Positions 21,371 through 31,100 of a stretch of DNA of 64,000 nt are shown here, in pieces. Source of the stretch: Physella acuta (Eukaryota > Mollusca > Gastropoda > Physidae); NCBI RefSeq assembly GCF_028476545.1, contig NW_026732995.1, positions 259,001-323,000 on the forward strand, written 5' to 3'. The translations under genes were made by a program, and so were the position numbers. Each line of letters begins with the position of its first letter. The first letter of the stretch is position 1. The notes below the pieces were generated by a model. The model was not told the origin of the DNA. It saw nothing but the letters and a program-made list of their open reading frames with translations, and did no database searches.

Positions 21371-23281
21371 TCACAAGTAGAGTGTCTGCATTTTTTTCCG
21401 AATGTTAGATGCGGGTCCACCGGAAGAACCCGAAGATGCCCCTCGTGTCATCGAGCTAATGTCCGAATCTTTAAAATCTCGAGCTATGTGATTCCGGTGG
21501 CCGTTTCCGCTGCTACCCGAGGTCGAGCTGGAGTTTGCTCCCGTGCTGGGAGGTGGTAGGAGGTGCTCTTTCTTCGGAGCAAGGACTTCCGCTGCACTTT
21601 TAGAACGAGCGAAGATTTTGGCTGGACTTTTGGATTCCTGTGAACTGTGAGAGGAATGGTTGGATGACACCATGCCCAAGTTGGACACCCGCGTCACGTT
21701 GTGTTCTGACTGAGAGTTTCTGGACAGAATGATTTGCGTGGAAGAGCTAAATGGCTTGGTATGCTCACTGCTGCTAAACCGCTCGCCTGATGGGTGTGGG
21801 TATGCCAGGAGATCTGGAGGTCGTGGGGGCAGAGCCGGTGGGGTTGGGGATGTTTTGTTCGGATGGACATCGGGTAAACCATCCCTGCCCTCTAGTAAAT
21901 TTTCAGTACTTTTTCTCAAGTCATTGTCCACATCCAGCTTGAGTTGACTGGGATCTTGAGGCTGATATTTAACATGGTAACTGACTCGTTCGCCGGCTTC
22001 TAACGCTTTAAGCCTGGCCCGGAAGTCATCGAGCGGTTCGTACGCCGGCTCTTCCCAGTAGCTTTCTTCATCAGAATCGTAGGTGAACTTGGTAGGCGGA
22101 GCTCCTCCATCCCTGACGTAGGCGTACAGGTCGTCAATCTCGTCCATGAGCAGATGTTCTCGAGACTTGGTCCGACCACCCGAGGGCTGGTATGCTGGCG
22201 CTGACAGCTGCATAGAAAAGACATTAGCGTTGGATTTGCCTTTTCCTTTGGAGGCCGCGTCAGGGACTTGTACGATCAGATGGAGTGTGTTGTTGTAATT
22301 CGTGATCATGCGATTACATTTGACTATCATAGACCTGTACAGCTCTGTCGACTTCATTGCTTGTTGATTTAATGCTGATACTAGTTGCAAGTTGCTATCT
22401 GTTGGCACGGGAAGCAGACGGATGATATTTTTATCAACAGGACACACAAAAGCTGTTTCGTCTGTGTACACCCAATCTAAACGAATGAGACCGGTAAACC
22501 GTGACGGGTCCACCTTTGGCCGGACTCCCTGGACTAGTTTGACAGTTAATGGAAGTCGAAAACGGCGCACAATGTCTCGAATGTTGAACACGCCAACAAA
22601 GTCTTCTTCACCAGCGATGGGCGTGAAAGTGGCTTTCTGGTCGAAGCTCAGATAAATTAACTCCCCCTTGGAATCAAAACAACGCAACAATTTGATCTTT
22701 TTGTTTTCAGCCGGGGCGGGGAGTGACACTTCGCCATTCAGGACGAGCTGCTCACCGGCAATGACGATTTTGGTTTTATCAAAGGTGAACTTCTCATCCT
22801 CACTCATGATGTAAGCCTTGGTGTTTTCTCGCACCAGACAGCGGTCTGGTTTGATCCTGGCCAGTTCATGGACGCTGGTGATTGGACGGGCCGACTTGCC
22901 ATCCTCAGACAACAGCTCAAACCAGCCCTGGTAAGAGATGGGGATAGCCAGTCGCTGGTCGACGGCGTAAAGTCTGGTCGTGGTGTACACGTTGTGGTTG
23001 CCGCGCCGGGATATGCTTGTGGCGTCCACACGACGCAGACAATGCGCGAGAACTTTGACCCCAACTTTGACCGAATGTATAAACACCTCGTGGTATTGTT
23101 TTTGAAAGGAGAATTTGTTGGAGCCTAGCGTCATGTAGTTCCCTTTGACGATTTTAGCGAACCCAGGAACTTGTCGTTTGGAGGAGAATTCTTTCAGGGG
23201 AACTGGCTCTGATGACCACTCTGGTGTTGGTGATGGTGGCGGATGATTTGACAGGACTGGAATAAAATCTGACGTAGCCAT
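21371..23281 (-). CDS. GAREM-like CABIT-domain adaptor protein
   Basis: A 636-residue protein in one uninterrupted coding exon. GAREM proteins bind GRB2 downstream of growth-factor receptors and promote ERK signalling. Residues about 22-300 resemble the CABIT domain of GAREM1, including WSSEPVPLKEF, IPISYQGWFELL, the AGEQLVLNGE segment and VFNIRDIVRRFRLPL. The rest is low-complexity and linker-like. It has an SH3-ligand stretch, TPPALPPRPPD (480-490), and a tyrosine site, PAYEPLDD (412-419), possible GRB2/SH2 contacts. The C-terminus is Ser-rich. Vertebrate GAREM1 ends in a SAM domain; none is visible here, so the invertebrate form may lack it or add it by splicing. The start is firm: an in-frame TAA directly precedes the ATG. 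A CAG acceptor at 23307 implies an upstream 5' UTR exon. Orthology to GAREM1 versus GAREM2 is not resolved. Confidence 0.88.
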   Translation of the reverse strand: MATSDFIPVLSNHPPPSPTPEWSSEPVPLKEFSSKRQVPGFAKIVKGNYMTLGSNKFSFQKQYHEVFIHSVKVGVKVLAHCLRRVDATSISRRGNHNVYTTTRLYAVDQRLAIPISYQGWFELLSEDGKSARPITSVHELARIKPDRCLVRENTKAYIMSEDEKFTFDKTKIVIAGEQLVLNGEVSLPAPAENKKIKLLRCFDSKGELIYLSFDQKATFTPIAGEEDFVGVFNIRDIVRRFRLPLTVKLVQGVRPKVDPSRFTGLIRLDWVYTDETAFVCPVDKNIIRLLPVPTDSNLQLVSALNQQAMKSTELYRSMIVKCNRMITNYNNTLHLIVQVPDAASKGKGKSNANVFSMQLSAPAYQPSGGRTKSREHLLMDEIDDLYAYVRDGGAPPTKFTYDSDEESYWEEPAYEPLDDFRARLKALEAGERVSYHVKYQPQDPSQLKLDVDNDLRKSTENLLEGRDGLPDVHPNKTSPTPPALPPRPPDLLAYPHPSGERFSSSEHTKPFSSSTQIILSRNSQSEHNVTRVSNLGMVSSNHSSHSSQESKSPAKIFARSKSAAEVLAPKKEHLLPPPSTGANSSSTSGSSGNGHRNHIARDFKDSDISSMTRGASSGSSGGPASNIRKKMQTLYL

Positions 23282-23306
23282 TTACTTTCATGTACTCGAT
23301 TGCCTT
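23282..23306 (-). other. 5' UTR part of the GAREM-like coding exon
   Basis: On the minus strand a pyrimidine tract and TTTTCAG end at 23307. The exon then opens AAGGCAATCGAGTACATG. It contains a short upstream ATG in another frame, 10 bases before the true start, which could dampen translation. Confidence 0.5.
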
Positions 23307-23669
23307 CTGAAAACACAGGGAAACACATGATCATACATTTAAGCTTAACTACAGTGTAAAATATACAACAATCAACAAAGTAAAACAAACTACTTACATT
23401 ATTTAATAAATAACATCCATGTATCCTTAAATAATTAACGGAGTCTATAATAAATATCTAAGTTGACCTTTAATAACGATTTTAAAGAACATATTTTTTT
23501 TTCAAATGGAACAACAAAAAAATTCTAAAGTCTAAATGAATGAGTAAAATGTATTGGCGCTTTAAAAAAGGGACATAATTAGAGTTTTGATTCAGATGTC
23601 GATTGAAGAAAATTGTGATAAACCTCAGAGTTTCTTTCAGGCATCTCTTGGCGAGGGCCACCAGGATTA

Positions 23670-24010
23670 CAATTATTGTCTATGTTCTGAGTTGCCATCC
23701 CCCGCAGTGTTAGAATATTCGAGAAAGTTTAGGGGAGATCACTCCCGGTCAGAGTTTCTTCCAGGCATCTCTTCGGGGGGGGGGAGGGGGGGCTAAGCCC
23801 CCCCCCCCCCCCCGAAAAATTTTACCGCCCCCCCCCCCCCCCGAACGAAATGAAATTTATATAATTTATATAGAAAATATATACTTTTAACAGTGTCCGC
23901 CCCCCGAAGAAAGTCTACCGCCCCCCCCGAAAATTTCAAGTACCCCCCCCCCCCCGGAGAAAAAAGTCTGGAAGAAACACTGCTCCCGGTTTCTTTTTAA
24001 CAAGATACGG
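23670..24010. mobile_element. MITE family A fragment interrupted by a hAT-type MITE
   Basis: Text from GAGTTGCCATCCC through GAATATTCGAGAAAGTTT to GGAGATCACTCCCGGT matches the inner end of family A (compare 5830-5890 and 41840-41900). It resumes after 23982 with CTCCCGGTTTCTTTTTAAC. The interruption is the element at 23750-23982. Confidence 0.65.
23750..23982. mobile_element. hAT-type MITE family B (CAGTGTTTCTTCCAG ends)
   Basis: The left end reads CAGAGTTTCTTCCAGGCAT and the right end GTCTGGAAGAAACACTG, a good inverted repeat. The flanks carry CTCCCGGT at 23742-23749 and 23983-23990, a perfect 8-bp duplication. The interior has long G and C runs around TTTATATAGAAAATATATAC. The right half (GTGTCCGCCCCC, CGAAAATTTCAAGTACCCCC, GGAAGAAACACTG) is the same text that recurs as a module in the macrosatellite at 28190-33625. 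Confidence 0.88.
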
Positions 24011-24186
24011 CCCTTAAAACGGGTAAATAAATGGGCCGAAACTTGAGTGACGTATTTTAAGGATAGACACTTTCACTATAGGCTTTCATATAACCACGCA
24101 ACGTACACTTTAATTCAAAATTAGTATTTGTATATGGACCTAGGTCTAGGTCTATAAGCCTAAATTAGGTGTATTGTAACTATACG

Positions 24187-24885
24187 GAAATAAACCGGGA
24201 GTGATCTCCCCTAAACTTTCTCGAATATTCTTATATAAAATAACAGGGGATGGGAACTCGGGCTATAGACATGATTTTTAATCCATTTTAAATACTTAAA
24301 GTTTTAAAAATAGAATAAAATCTCGTAGACAAATTAATTGCACACCAAGTGAACGCGAATAAAAAAGCGCATAATAGTGCGCAATATTATTAGTACTTTT
24401 AAAATTTACATTAGTTTTTTGAGAAATCGGAAGTAGCGTAAATAAGTACTTCCAGTCAACGAAAAATTCTCAAAATTTGACAGAAGGTAGAGAATTAGAT
24501 CTTTTACTTACATATCAAATTTCATTTATCTATCTGAAATAGTACTCAAGTTATAGGCTTTTGAAAAATTCAAAGTAGAAAAAGTACCACTTCCGGTTAT
24601 CCGAAATCGCTCAAAAGTTGATACGGATCTACGATTTTGATAAAATACTTGTATATGAAATTTCATCAACCTAGCTGTAACGGTACTCAAGTTATCGTGT
24701 TTACACACGGACACACACACACACAGACACACACACAGACACACAGACATACGGACAAGATTGCAAAATTATGTTTTTCCGTATCAGTGAGATGTAAAAC
24801 GTCGAGATTTGCAAAAATCTCGATTTTTTTTTTTTGCACGATTACAAGACTTTCTCTATACTTCGTATATACGAGAAAGTAAAAA
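24187..24885. mobile_element. MITE family A, longest copy
   Basis: Ends are GGAGTGATCTCCCCTAAAC...CTTTCTCGAATATTC at the left and CTTCGTATATACGAGAAAG at the right, an imperfect inverted repeat of about 14 bases. The interior has a GAGAAATCGGAAGTAGCG block, a related second block (AAAAGTACCACTTCCGG) and an ACACACAGACACAC microsatellite. No protein-coding frame. Reverse orientation relative to 5520-5895. Confidence 0.7.
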
Positions 24886-25719
24886 GATTAAAGAATCACT
24901 TTTCCGTGTAATTTTCCAAAAGTTTTAAATACGCTCAACTGTATTAAGTGTAACTGTATTAGACTAGGAGTATATAGAGGTTACCTTATTGACGTGGACA
25001 TACTTGGCTGTTCAAACTCTCCACCAGCTGAGTAACAAACATTAGGGCGTAACATACCATGACATATCAATACGATCTTTAATCATTCGTAGCGAGTTTG
25101 TTCCGTTATATTGCGTGAAATTATTATTTTTAAATGTTATTTACCCTACAAGACGGCGGTGAAAGTCCTGTATCAACTTCACCTAGTGGCAGGCCTAGGA
25201 AGAAGTTTAGTCCGATAGGCACTACACAGTTAAGTAGTCTTCATACGAGGCGGTCGCACATTCGGTCTGCCAAAACTATGATAAACATACGAAGAAGGAA
25301 GAGGCGTTTCTCTCTTTTCACACAAGTTGAACATTAGTAACACAGGCAAGCATTGACGCCGCTCGATACCCCACCTCACAACACGACATTCGACTCTGCT
25401 GAGGAGCACGGCCCACACCTGAATACAGCGGACCCAACCCGTCGGACCAGTTACTATAAATAAACATCTCACGTCAGAATTTAAGAATGAATATTCTGTT
25501 TGCTTTGGATTTTTTAAAACGTTTTTGTAATATAGAAGACCATTACACACTTTAAATGTTAATCTTAAATAGGCTAGATGACATAACAAATAAGTGTAAT
25601 TCTTAATTCTTTCTAAAGCAAACTATTGTAGTTGCCTATTAGTAGACTCAAGAAAGTCATACAGAATTTGTGTTTCAAATTTTCTATCGAAATGATAACT
25701 TTAAACATATTTCGGTATA
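24886..25719. other. Non-coding stretch
   Basis: A 67-codon basic plus-strand frame (25134-25337; GRPRKKFSPIGTTQ) resembles no family I can name. No splice or regulatory context supports it. Otherwise nothing is seen. Confidence 0.4.
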
Positions 25720-25959
25720 ACGAAGGATATAGGCTAATGTTTTAGCTCTTCCCGGCAGTGTTTCTTCCAGACTTTTTTCTCCGGGGGTGGGGGGCGGACT
25801 AAAGTTTCCGGGGAGGCGGACACAGTTAAAAGTATATATTTTCTATATAAATTCCATTTCGTTGGGGGGGGGGGGGGGGGTAGACATCGCGCCCTTCCCC
25901 CCTTCCCCCTGGAAGAAACACTGCCGGGAAGAGCTAAAACATTAGCCTATATTCTTCGT
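25720..25959. repeat. 51-bp-arm inverted repeat enclosing a family B MITE
   Basis: The arms 25720-25770 and 25909-25959 are reverse complements with one mismatch (ACGAAGGATATAGG against ACGAAGAATATAGG). The inner 15 bases of each arm are the CAGTGTTTCTTCCAG terminus of family B (25756-25923). The outer ~36 bases are a separate palindrome whose centre would be CTTCCCGGGAAG. So a family B element sits in the middle of an older palindrome, leaving CCGG on each side. A G run at 25864-25880 lies in the loop. Confidence 0.8.
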
Positions 25960-26055
25960 GGCGATTGTATATTGATTATAACTGTAAACAGGTAGAGTTT
26001 TAGATTTGGTATGCATAAAATCTATCCCTAGGTATCGCAAGCGAGACAAAGAGTA

Positions 26056-26440
26056 GAAATAAACCGGGAGTGATCACCCCTAAACTTTCTCGAATATTGT
26101 AATACAACACTACGGGGGATGGCAACTCGGGATATAGACATGATTTTTAATACTTAAACTTTTTAAAATAGAATAGAATCTCGTAGAAAAAAGAATTGCG
26201 CACCAAGCGAACGCCAAGCAAAATGTGCATAATAGTACTTTGTAAATTCAGGTGTGTTTTTTGAGAAATCGGAAATAGCGTAAATTACATTTTCCGGTCA
26301 ACGGAAATTACTCAAAATTCGACACAAGGCAGAGAATTAGATCTTTAACTTACATGTGAAATTTCATTTATCTATCTAAAAAGGTACTCAAGTTATAGGC
26401 TTTTGAAAAATTAAAAGTAAAAAAAGTTCCTTAAATGGTT
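26056..26440. mobile_element. MITE family A, right-truncated copy
   Basis: Starts GAAATAAACCGGGAGTGATC and follows the 24187 copy through TTGAGAAATCGGAAATAGCG and GTACTCAAGTTATAGGC, then stops. The CTTCGTATACGAGAAAG end is absent. Confidence 0.6.
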
Positions 26441-27480
26441 AAAGTAGGCATAGATCTTTATATTTTCAATAGTGTGACGTGTTCGGGGGGCGGAGGGATG
26501 CATGAAAGAAATTGATTCGTATGCGACATATTAGGGCGGCTATATAAGCTATCAGACTTAATTATGTAGGAAAACGGTTAGTATTCCCAGGGAACTCGTA
26601 GAACATTGTTTGCCTTTATACCTTGAAATTTTAAAAATTAAAATAAGGCTTCAAATCCTATAGGCCTCATAAAAAATGCACTATTAAGCCTCAATACGAA
26701 CAGCGCAATCTCTTCTCTTTTCCCGTTCGTGACGAAGTCCAATGGGGCAGATGAGGAAAACTGTTCATCTGTTTCAATGACCTCGAGAATAACGCAATTA
26801 GCCTACTATAAGAAGCCTTTGAGGTCCCATATGGCCATATAGGTAAAAAAAAATTATTCTATGTAAGCTTTTAAAAATCAAAGCACAACAAGTGTTTTCG
26901 TAGTAGAATCGCTTAGGCGCGGGCCTTATTGTTTTCGCAATTCAGTGGACGATATAAACCCGATAAGTGATAAGGACAACCTTGTTTTTTAATTCTATTT
27001 GATTTACAAAGAATTGTTTCTATTGAAGCCTGTTTAATTCAAGTGTACTTTTACAGTTGACAGAAATACACGGATGTAAATGGTAAACGAGAAAAACTAA
27101 AGCGCTGTTTTCTAGTACACAAATAAGATGTTTGTGTTTTTAAATCCTTTAAAATGTTTTGGAGATGTACTACCGCAAGTCCTTAAGCAGTTTTGTTGCT
27201 GTAGCTAATGTCCTAACGTAATTAGTCGCGTCAACTCCATTTACATTAGGTTGACCAGGTAGTATACTTTGCCTCGCCTTTGACATCTTCCAACTACACA
27301 TCGTAAAGGCAAGACTGTAATTGGCTTCAATAATAAGGCCCATAAATTTTTTAAGTTCTTCAGACTCCGGCCTAAAAATAAATTCCTAAAGTTACTTCAG
27401 AACCTTCTTCGATGTGTTTAAAAATAAAAAAAAAAAAGTATTATGACTCTTTGAATACCATGTCAACTAAGTCAACATGG
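26441..27480. other. Non-coding stretch
   Basis: AT-rich, no recognisable gene or element; a short TTTAGTTGGCC-like text is not repeated. An 11-base A run lies near 27428. Confidence 0.4.
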
Positions 27481-27495
27481 ACGCACAGATTATTA

Positions 27496-27900
27496 CCTAA
27501 ATACGCTGCGCTGATGACATAGATACCATTACTGATGACGGCACGAAGCACGTAATACAAGAAATGCTCAAACAACAAAAACAGCACTCAGTTAATTACG
27601 TCTTAATGAATTCCCGAACAATGGCGGTTGTTAGGCTCGCCGTGCAAAGGCATAATTTAAGATTCAGTTGGCGTGGCAAAAAGACTTCCATTGGGCATTG
27701 GCTCAAAAGTTTAACTCGTGTGGACACTGGCCATGGCTGTCTTTCTTTATGGGTGCGAGGCTTGGACTCTCAACACAGGTCTCCAGAGAAGAATCCAGGC
27801 CCTGGAAATGACATGTCAACGAAGACTCCCGGGGATCACCTAACTCCGAAATCAAACAGGAGTGGAGCCCTTTAGGCGATAGGATTACAAACTCTAGTTT
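27496..27900 (+). pseudogene. LINE (RTE-like) reverse-transcriptase fragment
   Basis: At 27502-27545 the reading IRCADDIDTITDDGTKHV contains the ADD core of the reverse-transcriptase active site (usually YADD or FADD; here CADD). After a shortened middle, 27732-27840 reads MAVFLYGCEAWTLNT and LQRRIQALEMTCQRRL, the C-terminal segment typical of RTE-type and related LINE ORF2 proteins, ending at a TAA. The two pieces are closer together than in an intact ORF2, so internal sequence is lost, and the frame changes between them. A decayed 5'-truncated LINE. Confidence 0.75.
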
Positions 27901-27988
27901 GCTTTCAGCGGCGTAGCTACCATTAAGTTATCATAACCAAGGTATATAGGTGCCCTTTTCCTTCTTTAAAAAAAAATTAAAACTCCTC

Positions 27989-28100
27989 TTACATTAGAAT
28001 TTTAATATTTGTTTTATATAAAACGACATCTCTGTCCACACTATCAAACGCCTTTTCAAAATCAACAAAGGTCACATGGAGAGGCGATAGCCACTTGACT
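27989..28100 (-). pseudogene. LINE reverse-transcriptase fragment, opposite orientation
   Basis: The minus strand reads PLHVTFVDFEKAFDSVDRD, the first catalytic block of LINE reverse transcriptases (the aspartates of DFEKAFD). It points opposite to the fragment at 27496-27900, so the two are separate insertions or an inverted remnant. No further domain continues into the macrosatellite. Confidence 0.75.
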
Positions 28101-28189
28101 GTATATAGTGACTCGGAGGATAAAAATTGATTACAGAAGCCAGAGATGGTTACTATAAAAGTGAAATTGCGCTTAACAAAATATTTTAT

Positions 28190-31100
28190 CACGAGAAAAA
28201 TGGCCCGTTGAGGAAGGATACAACGGGCGCTAGGCTGATAGTGCTGTCTCTTTTCCTAAACTAAAACCAACCCCCCCACACCACCCCCACCCCCACCCCC
28301 CACCCCCACCCCCACACACCACCCCCCCCCCCCCCACCCACACCCCCACCCGCCCCCCACCCACCCCCACCCCCCAAAAAAAACATGTCTACCGTCCCAT
28401 TCAACGAAATATAATTATATACTTTTTCCAGTGTCCGCCCCCCTCCCCAAAAATTCTACCCCCGCCCCCGAAAATTTCAAGTACCCCCACCCCTCTCCGG
28501 GGAGGAAAAAGTCTGAAAGAAACACTGGTGTCGCGCTTAGCCACTACCCGAAGAATTGCATTAAAGAAATTGCAAGAAAACCACTTTTTAGATTAGACAC
28601 ATTAATTAGGCGGTAATTTTATTATAGAGTATCGATGAAGAAATTTCTTTTGAGTTAGGGAGGGGGGGGGGGCTCAGACGTTCTTACGTGGGGGTGGGGT
28701 TTCGCCCCTACCCGAAGAATTGTATGAAAGAAACTCTTCACGCAAACCATTTAGATTAGACAAAATTGCCTTTTTATTCAATGTTTATTTACTCGAGAAA
28801 CAATGACGTCATATTACTGAGATTATTTTCTACTCTATGCTAAATGTGACCGCGTCATACTTCGTTTTTCGAATTACTGTGCATGTTTTTATTTTGCTTG
28901 TGTTTTCTCTAGAGCGTTCTTGTCAGATAGATAGATAGATAGATAGACAGACAGCGAAACTATTAGTATTAACGAGAAAAATGGCCCGTTGAGGAAGGAT
29001 ACACCGGGCGCTAGGTTGATAGTGCTGTCTCTTTTCTCTAAACTAAAACCAACCCACCCCCCCACACACACACACCACCCCCACCACCCCCATCCCCCAC
29101 CCCACACACCACCCCCCCCCCCCCACCCCCCCCACCCCCACACCACCCTCACCCCACCCCCACCCCCCAAAAAAAACATGTCTACCGTCCCATTCAACGA
29201 AATATAATTATATACTTTTTCCAGTGTCCGCCCCCTCCCAGAAAATTCTACCCCCGCCCCCGAAAATTTCAAGTACCCCCACCCCTCTCCGGGGAGGAAA
29301 AAGTCTGAAAGAAACACTGAAACCAACCCACCCCCCCCCCCACACCCCCCCCCACCCACACACACCACACCCCCACACACACACCCCCCACCCACACACA
29401 CCACCCCCCCACACACCCCCCCCCCCCCCACCCACACACACCACCCCCCCACACACACCCCCCCCAACCCCTCCACCCCCCCCCCCCCCCCCAAAAAAAA
29501 ATCATGTCTACCGTCCCATTGCAAGAAAACCACTTTTTAGATTAGACACATTAATTAGGCGGTAATTTTATTATAGAGTATCGATGAGGAAATTTCTTTT
29601 GAGTTGGGGAGGGGGAGGGGCTCAGACGTTCTTACGCGGGGGGTGGGGCTTCGCCCCTACCCGAAGAATTGTATGCAAGAAACTCTTCACGCAAACCACT
29701 TAGATTAGACAACATTTCCTCTTTATTCAATATTTACGCCAGAATCAATGACGTCATTATATTACTGTGAGATTATTTTCTACTCTGTGCGCTAAATGTG
29801 TCGACGTCATACTTCGTTTTTCGAATTACTATGCATGTTTTTAAATTGCTTGTCTTTTCTCTAGAGCGTTCTTGTCAGACAGAGCGTTCTTGACAGACAG
29901 CGAAACTATTATTATAGACGAGAAAAATGGCCCGTTGAGGAAGGATACACCGGGCGCTAGGTTGATAGTGCTGTCTCTTTTCTCTAAACTAAAACCAACC
30001 CATCCCCCACACACACCTACCCCCAACCCCCAACCCCACCCCCCACCCACCCCACACACCCAACCCCAACCCCCACCCCAGCCCCACCCACCCACCCCCA
30101 CCCCCCAAAAAAACATGTCTACCGTCCCATTCAACGAAATATAATTATATACTTTTTCCAGTGTCCGCCCCCTCCCCGAAAATTCCACCCCCGCCCCCGA
30201 AAATTTCAAGTACCCCCACCCCTCTCCGGGGAGGAAAAAGTCTGAAAGAAACACTGGTGTTGCGCTTAGCCACTACGCGAAGAATTGCATTAAAGAAATT
30301 GCGAGAAAACCACTTTTTAGATTAGACACATTAATTAGGCGGTAATTTTATTATAGAGTATCGATGAGGAAACCACCCCACCCCACCCCCCACCCCACAC
30401 ACACCACCCCCACCCCCACCCCCCCACCCCCCACTCCCAAAAAAAACATGTCTACCGTCCCATTCAACGAAATATAATTATATACTTTTTCCAGTGTCCG
30501 CCCCCCTCCCAGAAAATTCTACCCCCGCCCCCGAAAATTTCAAGTACCCCCACCCCTCTCCGGGGAGGAAAAAGTCTGAAAGAAACACTGAAACCAACCC
30601 ACCCCCCCCCACACACCACACACCACCCCCCCACACCCCCCCCCCCCACCCCCACACACCCCCCCCCCCCCCCCACCCCCCCCCCCCCACCCCCAAAAAA
30701 AAAAATCATGTCTACCGTCCCATTGCAAGAAAACCACTTTTTAGATCAGACACATTAATTAGGCGGTAATTTTATTATAGAGTATCGATGAGGAAATTTC
30801 TTTTGAGTTGGGGAGGGGGGGGGGGGCTCAGACGTTCTTACGCGGGGGGTGGGGCTTCGCCCCTACCCGAAGAATTGTATGCAAGAAACTCTTCACGCAA
30901 ACCATTTAGATTAGACAACATTTCCTTTTTATTCAATGTTTACGCGATAATCAATGACGTCATTATATTACTGTGTGCACTTTCCGCCTTGAGATTATTT
31001 TCAACTCTATGCTAAATGTGTCGACGTCATACTTCGTTTTTCGAAATACTATGCATGTTTTTAATTTCCTTGTGTTTTCTCTAGAGCGTTCTTGTCAGAC

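Noticed and set aside
25134-25337. Basic 67-codon plus-strand frame (GRPRKKFSPIGTTQ)
   Set aside because: Short, isolated among MITEs and without recognisable domain or splice partners.
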